Assembly (NCBI GenBank): GCA_937864895.1
Contig: CALMDF010000544.1
Location: 1-5,631, forward strand
Source of the DNA: an uncultured Holophagales bacterium
GTDB taxonomy: Bacteria; Acidobacteriota; Thermoanaerobaculia; UBA5066
Direction of reading: 5' to 3'
Length of the DNA stretch: 5,631 nt
The notes under the pieces were generated by a model. That model made no database searches. It worked only from the letters and a program-made list of their open reading frames with translations, and was not told where the DNA came from. The position numbers were made by a program, and so were the translations under genes. This document shows positions 1 through 3,365 of the stretch, one piece after another. The first letter of the stretch is position 1; every line of letters begins with the position of its first letter.

Positions 1-388
1 CGCCGCGGGCGTGGGCGGCCTCGAGGCCCTGGGCGACCTGGATCGCGAGGGAGAGCGCCTCCCGGAGCGGGACGGGGCCGCGAGAGAGGCGGGCCCGAAG
101 CGTCTCGCCCTGGAGGAGCTCCGTCACGAGGTAGGGCAGGCCGTCCTGGGTTCCGACGTCGTGGACCGTCAGGACGTTCGGATGGCTGACGGCGCTCTCG
201 GTCCTCGCCTCCAGCTCGAATCGCCGGAGGCGCTCGGGGTCGGAGGCGAGCATTTCCGGGAGGACCTTGACGGCGACCTCGCGGCCGAGCCGGGTGTCGC
301 GAGCCCGATACACCTCACCCATCCCGCCCGCGCCGACGGGGGCCAGAACCTCATAAGGCCCAAGCCGGGTCCCCGCGCCCACGACCAT
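1..388 (-). CDS. Hanks-type Ser/Thr protein kinase, N-terminal fragment (runs off left edge)
   Basis: The first 129 residues of a cytoplasmic protein kinase catalytic domain are visible, starting MVVGAGTRLGPYEVLAPVG. The glycine-rich ATP loop is GAGGMGEVY (residues 19-27), the ATP-binding lysine is in VAVKVL (K41), and the likely alpha-C glutamate is E60 in RFELEAR. The hinge region is YLVTELLQGETL (86-97), and the fragment ends in GLEAAHARG, directly before where HRDLKPEN is expected. The ATG at 388 was chosen because the domain begins about ten residues later, as is usual for this subfamily, and because AGGG lies nine bases upstream (398-401). It follows the 2H phosphoesterase gene by 105 nt, a gap that includes a large hairpin, so it may have its own promoter. 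The catalytic loop, DFG and any sensor domain lie outside the window, so activity cannot be judged. It may be the missing N-terminus of the right-edge kinase if the molecule is circular or repeated. Confidence 0.93.
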   Translation of the reverse strand, partial: MVVGAGTRLGPYEVLAPVGAGGMGEVYRARDTRLGREVAVKVLPEMLASDPERLRRFELEARTESAVSHPNVLTVHDVGTQDGLPYLVTELLQGETLRARLSRGPVPLREALSLAIQVAQGLEAAHARG

Positions 389-469
389 TGTTCAGGTCCC
401 TACAGGTCAATATGAGCCGGAAAGTGCAAAAAGGCACGGACTGCCCATCTCCTGGGAAGCCACACAGAA
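389..469. other. Intergenic region upstream of the left kinase gene
   Basis: These 81 bases are less GC-rich than the flanking genes (roughly 55% by my count) and contain no supported ORF. They are the only non-coding stretch of any size and the natural place for a promoter reading leftward. On the minus strand TTGCAC (424-429) could be a -35 element, but no good -10 sits 16-18 bases downstream. CATATT near 409-414 resembles a -10 but lacks a convincing -35, so I do not call a promoter. A small imperfect stem (gtgc 424-427 with gcac 434-437) is also present. Confidence 0.5.
393..408. repeat. Short direct repeat CAGGTC x2, 10 bp apart
   Basis: CAGGTC occurs at 393-398 and 403-408, one helical turn apart, just upstream of the left kinase start (on the coding strand GACCTG-tagg-GACCTG). 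The repeats flank the likely Shine-Dalgarno sequence. A third copy (475-480) lies inside the hairpin arm. This could be an operator half-site pair or chance. Six-base repeats are weak evidence. Confidence 0.3.
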
Positions 470-533
470 GGGGTCAGGTCTACCTTCTACACTCTACGGG
501 GAGCCGTAGAGTGTAGAAGGTAGACCTGACCCC
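470..533. repeat. Perfect 30-bp inverted repeat with 4-nt loop (REP-like hairpin)
   Basis: Arms 470-499 and 504-533 are exactly complementary over 30 bp, with the loop GGAG at 500-503. The outer ends read GGGGTCAGGTCTAC. The right arm carries three tandem heptamers, each starting GTAGA (506, 513, 520), mirrored as TCTAC in the left arm. No T-tract follows in either direction, so it is not a canonical intrinsic terminator, though an RNA hairpin this stable would stall or protect transcripts. It overlaps the last 12 codons and the stop of the 2H phosphoesterase gene. From memory, GGGGTCAG-type palindromes and GTAG-footed REP sequences are mobilised by RAYT (Y1/IS200-like) transposases. No transposase gene is in the window, so the mobile nature is inference. 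Confidence 0.9.
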
Positions 534-1252
534 CATCCTCGCGAGCCGGCGAGGCTCTCGAGGTCGACGTACTCCGGCGCACCGGCGGGACGTTCGAGAC
601 CGGCGAGCCAGAGCCGGACGGGGGACTCGGGGCCGAGGGGAACGACCCACGCGCCGGGCTCTGCCGCCGCGTGCTCGGCGACCCACGCGCGGAGGCCGTC
701 GAGCGCCGCGGCCTCCGACGCGTCCGGGGGCCGGCTCCGCGCCGAGGCGAGGGTGACGTGCGGCCGGAACTGGGCGTCGTACCGGTCGGGCTTCTTCAGA
801 CCGAGGCGGTTCATCTCCGCCTTTGCCCTGGCGACCTCGGAGAGCCAGGAAGAGGGCACGCCGCGCAGCTCGGCGGCGACGACGTGCCCGGTCGCGCCGA
901 AACGCACGATCTCGGGGCGGGCCTCCACGGTCTCGCCTGGAATGACGAGGGCGAGCGCACGAATCCGGTCGAGGTCCTCCGCCTTCCAGCCGGGACCGAC
1001 GTAGACGACCGTCACGTGCAGGTCCGCGACCTCCGTCAGCTTCAGCCCGGGAAACCGGGCCCCGGCCTCCGGCAGAAGGCGCGCCCAGGCGCGACCGAGC
1101 GGTGTCCCGGCGCAGGGAATCGTCGAGAAGAGGCTCCCGCCCGGGTGCGCGGGGGCCGCGGCCGGAGCGGGGAAGAGCGCGGGTGCGACGGGCGTGCCCG
1201 CACACGAGGCCAGGTGGATCGCCAGACCGAGAACCGCGGCACGCGTGAGCAC
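494..1252 (-). CDS. Putative lipoprotein with 2H phosphoesterase (LigT/2'-5' RNA ligase-like) domain
   Basis: The 252-residue product has the two motifs that define 2H phosphoesterases: HVTV (H79, T81) in LHVTVVYVG and HVTL (H165, T167) in FRPHVTLAS, 86 residues apart. Known relatives hydrolyse cyclic or 2'-5' phosphodiesters of nucleotides or RNA; the substrate here is unknown. The N-terminus MLTRAAVLGLAIHLASC looks like a lipoprotein signal: one Arg, a hydrophobic stretch, and a lipobox LASC with Cys17 as the lipidation site, followed by an Ala/Pro-rich linker to about residue 40. This predicts an exported, membrane-anchored enzyme, whereas classical LigT proteins are cytoplasmic. The start is GTG at 1252, supported by GAGGA eight bases upstream, which overlaps the stop of the M29 gene 11 nt away. 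Residues 241-252 and the TAG stop are encoded inside the 30-bp palindrome, so the native C-terminus was probably replaced by its insertion. Fold confidence is good, substrate none. Confidence 0.88.
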   Translation of the reverse strand: MLTRAAVLGLAIHLASCAGTPVAPALFPAPAAAPAHPGGSLFSTIPCAGTPLGRAWARLLPEAGARFPGLKLTEVADLHVTVVYVGPGWKAEDLDRIRALALVIPGETVEARPEIVRFGATGHVVAAELRGVPSSWLSEVARAKAEMNRLGLKKPDRYDAQFRPHVTLASARSRPPDASEAAALDGLRAWVAEHAAAEPGAWVVPLGPESPVRLWLAGLERPAGAPEYVDLESLAGSRGWGSGLPSTLYGSP

Positions 1253-1260
1253 GAAGGCGT

Positions 1261-1265
1261 TCCTC
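1261..1265 (-). promoter_or_regulatory. Ribosome binding site for the 2H lipoprotein gene
   Basis: GAGGA on the minus strand, eight bases before the GTG start at 1252. It shares bases with the TGA stop (1264-1266) of the upstream peptidase gene, so ribosomes ending there could re-initiate here. This decides the choice of the non-ATG start. Confidence 0.65.
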
Positions 1266-2415
1266 AGAAGACCGGGCCGAACTCCCCGTCGCGCATGAGG
1301 GCGAGGACGGTGCCGTCGTCGAGGACGAGGTCCACGCTCGCGGGGAGGACGTCGGGCTGCATCTCGGGGACGTAGACGCGGTCGATGTGGACGACCGCCT
1401 CGGGGGACGAGAACGCGCCGGGACCGACCTGCCCGCCGAAGTGCTCGCTGCGGCCGAAGGCGATGTGGAGGCCGAGCTTCTCGTCCAGGAGAACGGAGCC
1501 GACCGGCTTGACGCCGAAAGCGGCGAGGACGCCGAGGCCGAGCTCGGCGATGTTGGCGTACGCGGGCTCCTTCGCGAGAAGTGCGGCCTCGCGGCTCGAC
1601 TCGGGACCCGCGGTCAGGACCTCGACCGCCCGGTTCCGCTCGACGCGGTAGCGGACGACCTCGGAGCCGAACTGCACCGGCAGGACCCCCTCGGAACGGC
1701 TCGGGTCGCCCTCGCGCTCCCCCTCGTAGGGGACGATGTACGACTCTCCCGACGGCAGGTTCCCCGCCACCCCGCGCTTCGGGAGGAGGCCGCCGGAGGC
1801 GTGGCCCGTCCGGTGACGCAGGTCGAGGTGGAGGCGGTCCTCGCCCCCGGGGTGCCGGAAGACGAAGTCGGCGCCCGTGGCGCGGTCGAGCAGCGCCTTG
1901 AGGATGTCCACGCGCCGGTTCACCTCGGCGTAGTCGATCCTCAGGGCCGGGATCATGTCGGCCGAGAAGCCCGGCATCGTGGCGGCCCGCATCGGGTGCT
2001 TCCGCGCCGCCATCTTGAGCGGGGCCGTGGAGCTGAACTTCGTCAGCGCGAGGAGCATCGGGAAGGAGTCGAAGACCTCGGCCATCGGCACGGAGGCGGC
2101 CGGGTCGAGCTCGGCGGCGGACGCCGGCGCCGGCCCCCCCGCGTGGACCCAGCAGCGGTCGGGAAGGTCGCCGTTGTTCGTGTGGACGTTCGGGTAGAGG
2201 AGGAGCCGCGTCTCGTAGCCGACGGCCCCGGCCAGCGGGGCGAGGAGGCCGGCCCAGTCGCTTGCGATCTCCCGCCGGGCCTGCCAGGCGGCGTCGTCCC
2301 CGACCTTGCCGTCGGGCAGGTCGACCATGATCCCGAGGCGCACGTCCTCGGGGGTGGGCTGGAAGACGCGGGCGACGAGGGCGGAGAGCTCTGCGGCGTT
2401 CATGGCTTCCGACAT
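1264..2415 (-). CDS. M29-family metallopeptidase (aminopeptidase T/AmpS-like)
   Basis: The 383-residue product is close to the roughly 400 typical of M29 aminopeptidases, which remove N-terminal residues using a two-metal site. Recognisable blocks in order: RAATMPGFSADM with DYAEV (143-165); GNLPSGESY (218-226), giving putative metal ligand E224; AELGLG (290-295), giving E291; the LLDEK block then LHIAFGRSEHFGG (316-328), giving H317; and VVHIDRVYV (341-349), giving H343 and D345. In Thermus AmpT, as I remember it, the His-loop reads HxALGRSY, with the Tyr contributing to the active site; here that position is Glu (E324). No signal peptide is visible, so it should be cytoplasmic. The ATG at 2415 is preferred because AGGGAG lies six bases upstream. 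A second in-frame ATG at 2403 makes an ATGA overlap with the upstream stop but has a poorly placed Shine-Dalgarno. It overlaps the GGDEF gene by 16 nt, implying translational coupling. Confidence 0.87.
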   Translation of the reverse strand: MSEAMNAAELSALVARVFQPTPEDVRLGIMVDLPDGKVGDDAAWQARREIASDWAGLLAPLAGAVGYETRLLLYPNVHTNNGDLPDRCWVHAGGPAPASAAELDPAASVPMAEVFDSFPMLLALTKFSSTAPLKMAARKHPMRAATMPGFSADMIPALRIDYAEVNRRVDILKALLDRATGADFVFRHPGGEDRLHLDLRHRTGHASGGLLPKRGVAGNLPSGESYIVPYEGEREGDPSRSEGVLPVQFGSEVVRYRVERNRAVEVLTAGPESSREAALLAKEPAYANIAELGLGVLAAFGVKPVGSVLLDEKLGLHIAFGRSEHFGGQVGPGAFSSPEAVVHIDRVYVPEMQPDVLPASVDLVLDDGTVLALMRDGEFGPVF

Positions 2416-3320
2416 TGCGGTCTCCCTGCGGTGGTATCGGCGACGACCCGGTTCCGGCCGGATTCCTTCGCCCGGTAGAGGTTGGCGTCCGCGGCCTCGA
2501 AGAGCCCTTCCGCGCTGCCCGCGTCGTCCGGCAGCGTCGCGACGCCGCCGCTCACGGTCACACGGTCGGGGCTCCCGGGCTCCCCGAACGGGGTCTCCTC
2601 GATGCGCACCCGGATCTGGTCCGCGAAGGCGGCGGCCTCGGGGCGGTGGGCGCCGTAGAGGAGCACGACGAATTCCTCGCCGCCGTAGCGGGCCACGACG
2701 TCGGCCCGCCGGCTGCCCGCCCGGATCGCGTCGGCGACCCTCGCGAGGGCCTCGTTGCCCGCGGCGTGGCCGAATCGGTCGTTGAAGCTCTTGAAGTGGT
2801 CGATGTCGAACACGGCGAGAGAGAGAGGGTCGCCGGTGGCGCGGGCCCGGTCGACCTCGAGCGCGAGGCGGTCGCGGAAGAAGCCGAAGTTGTAGAGGCC
2901 GGTGAGCGCGTCGGTGATGGCCGCGCGATGGGTCTGCGTGACGCGTCCCGTCAGGCTCCGCACGCGGTCGACCTGCTGCCAGAAGAGCTCGAGGACGATG
3001 TCGTGACGGCTCGAGACGAGCTCGCGGAAGCCCGCGGCCGGGATCCGGAGGACCCGGCAGGGAGTCACGGCGCGGACCGCCGCCGAGCGCTCCCGCCCGT
3101 CGAGGACGGCGAACTCGCCGACGATCGCGCCCGGCTCGAGGCTCCTGAGAACGATCTGCTCGCCCGAGGAGGGCTCGTGGACGACGTCGAGGATCCCGTC
3201 GAGGAGGAGGACGACCTCGTCGCCGCGATCTCCCTCGCGCCAGAGGAACCGGCCCGCCTCCAGCGACTCTTCCCTGCCGAGCTGTCGCAGGCCGAGGAAC
3301 GACGTTGAAGCTGTGTCCAT
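2400..3320 (-). CDS. cNMP-binding domain / GGDEF diguanylate cyclase
   Basis: The 306-residue soluble protein is predicted to make cyclic di-GMP from two GTP under control of a bound cyclic nucleotide. Residues about 12-110 form a CRP/FNR-type cNMP-binding beta-barrel. Its phosphate-binding cassette reads GEFAVLDGRERSAAVRA (68-84), with the GE pair (68-69) and RSA (78-80) expected for cAMP/cGMP binders. A helical linker (about 105-133) leads to the GGDEF domain: DALTGLYN (137-144), the metal-binding FDIDHFKSFND (171-181), GHAAGNEAL, and active-site GGEEF (213-217). An RRAD motif (204-207), five residues before GGEEF, matches the RxxD product-inhibition I-site, so feedback control by c-di-GMP is likely. 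All catalytic positions look intact. There are no membrane segments. The gene lies 45 nt after the kinase stop and in the same frame, with no other start codon in between. GGAGG sits unusually close to the ATG. It overlaps the peptidase gene by 16 nt. Confidence 0.95.
   Translation of the reverse strand: MDTASTSFLGLRQLGREESLEAGRFLWREGDRGDEVVLLLDGILDVVHEPSSGEQIVLRSLEPGAIVGEFAVLDGRERSAAVRAVTPCRVLRIPAAGFRELVSSRHDIVLELFWQQVDRVRSLTGRVTQTHRAAITDALTGLYNFGFFRDRLALEVDRARATGDPLSLAVFDIDHFKSFNDRFGHAAGNEALARVADAIRAGSRRADVVARYGGEEFVVLLYGAHRPEAAAFADQIRVRIEETPFGEPGSPDRVTVSGGVATLPDDAGSAEGLFEAADANLYRAKESGRNRVVADTTAGRPQCRKP
2422..2427 (-). promoter_or_regulatory. Ribosome binding site for the M29 peptidase gene
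   Basis: AGGGAG on the minus strand, six bases before the ATG at 2415, lying inside the 3' end of the GGDEF gene. It favours this start over the in-frame ATG at 2403. Confidence 0.65.
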
Positions 3321-3321
3321 C

Positions 3322-3326
3322 CCTCC
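3322..3326 (-). promoter_or_regulatory. Shine-Dalgarno-like GGAGG abutting the GGDEF start
   Basis: GGAGG on the minus strand ends one base before the ATG at 3320, tighter than the usual 5-9 bases. No ATG, GTG or TTG occurs in frame between the kinase stop and this ATG, so the start cannot be moved upstream. It may be a weak site relying on coupling to kinase translation. Confidence 0.4.
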
Positions 3327-3365
3327 GCTCGTGCCACACGAGGGCCCGCCGGATCCCCGTGCGGG

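Noticed and set aside
409..429. Sigma-70 promoter for the left kinase (TTGCAC and CATATT)
   Set aside because: The two boxes are only about nine bases apart, and neither has a proper partner at 16-18 bases.
470..533. Rho-independent terminator after the 2H gene
   Set aside because: The stem is very strong, but no T-tract follows on either strand (minus-strand continuation is CTTCTGTGTGG), so I classed it as a repeat and not a terminator.
470..533. CRISPR repeat or attachment site
   Set aside because: There is a single palindromic unit with no spacers, no second spaced copy, and no cas or integrase gene.
480..1205. 241-codon minus-strand frame overlapping the 2H lipoprotein gene
   Set aside because: Arg-rich shadow frame; the other frame has a lipobox, both HxT motifs and a ribosome binding site.
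1387..2478. 363-codon plus-strand open frame opposite the M29 gene
   Set aside because: Antisense shadow with no recognisable domain, and composition typical of mirrored high-GC codons.
2415..3308. 297-codon plus-strand open frame opposite the GGDEF gene
   Set aside because: Mirrors a gene with unmistakable cNMP and GGDEF motifs and shows only low-complexity Glu/Val/Ala/Arg sequence.
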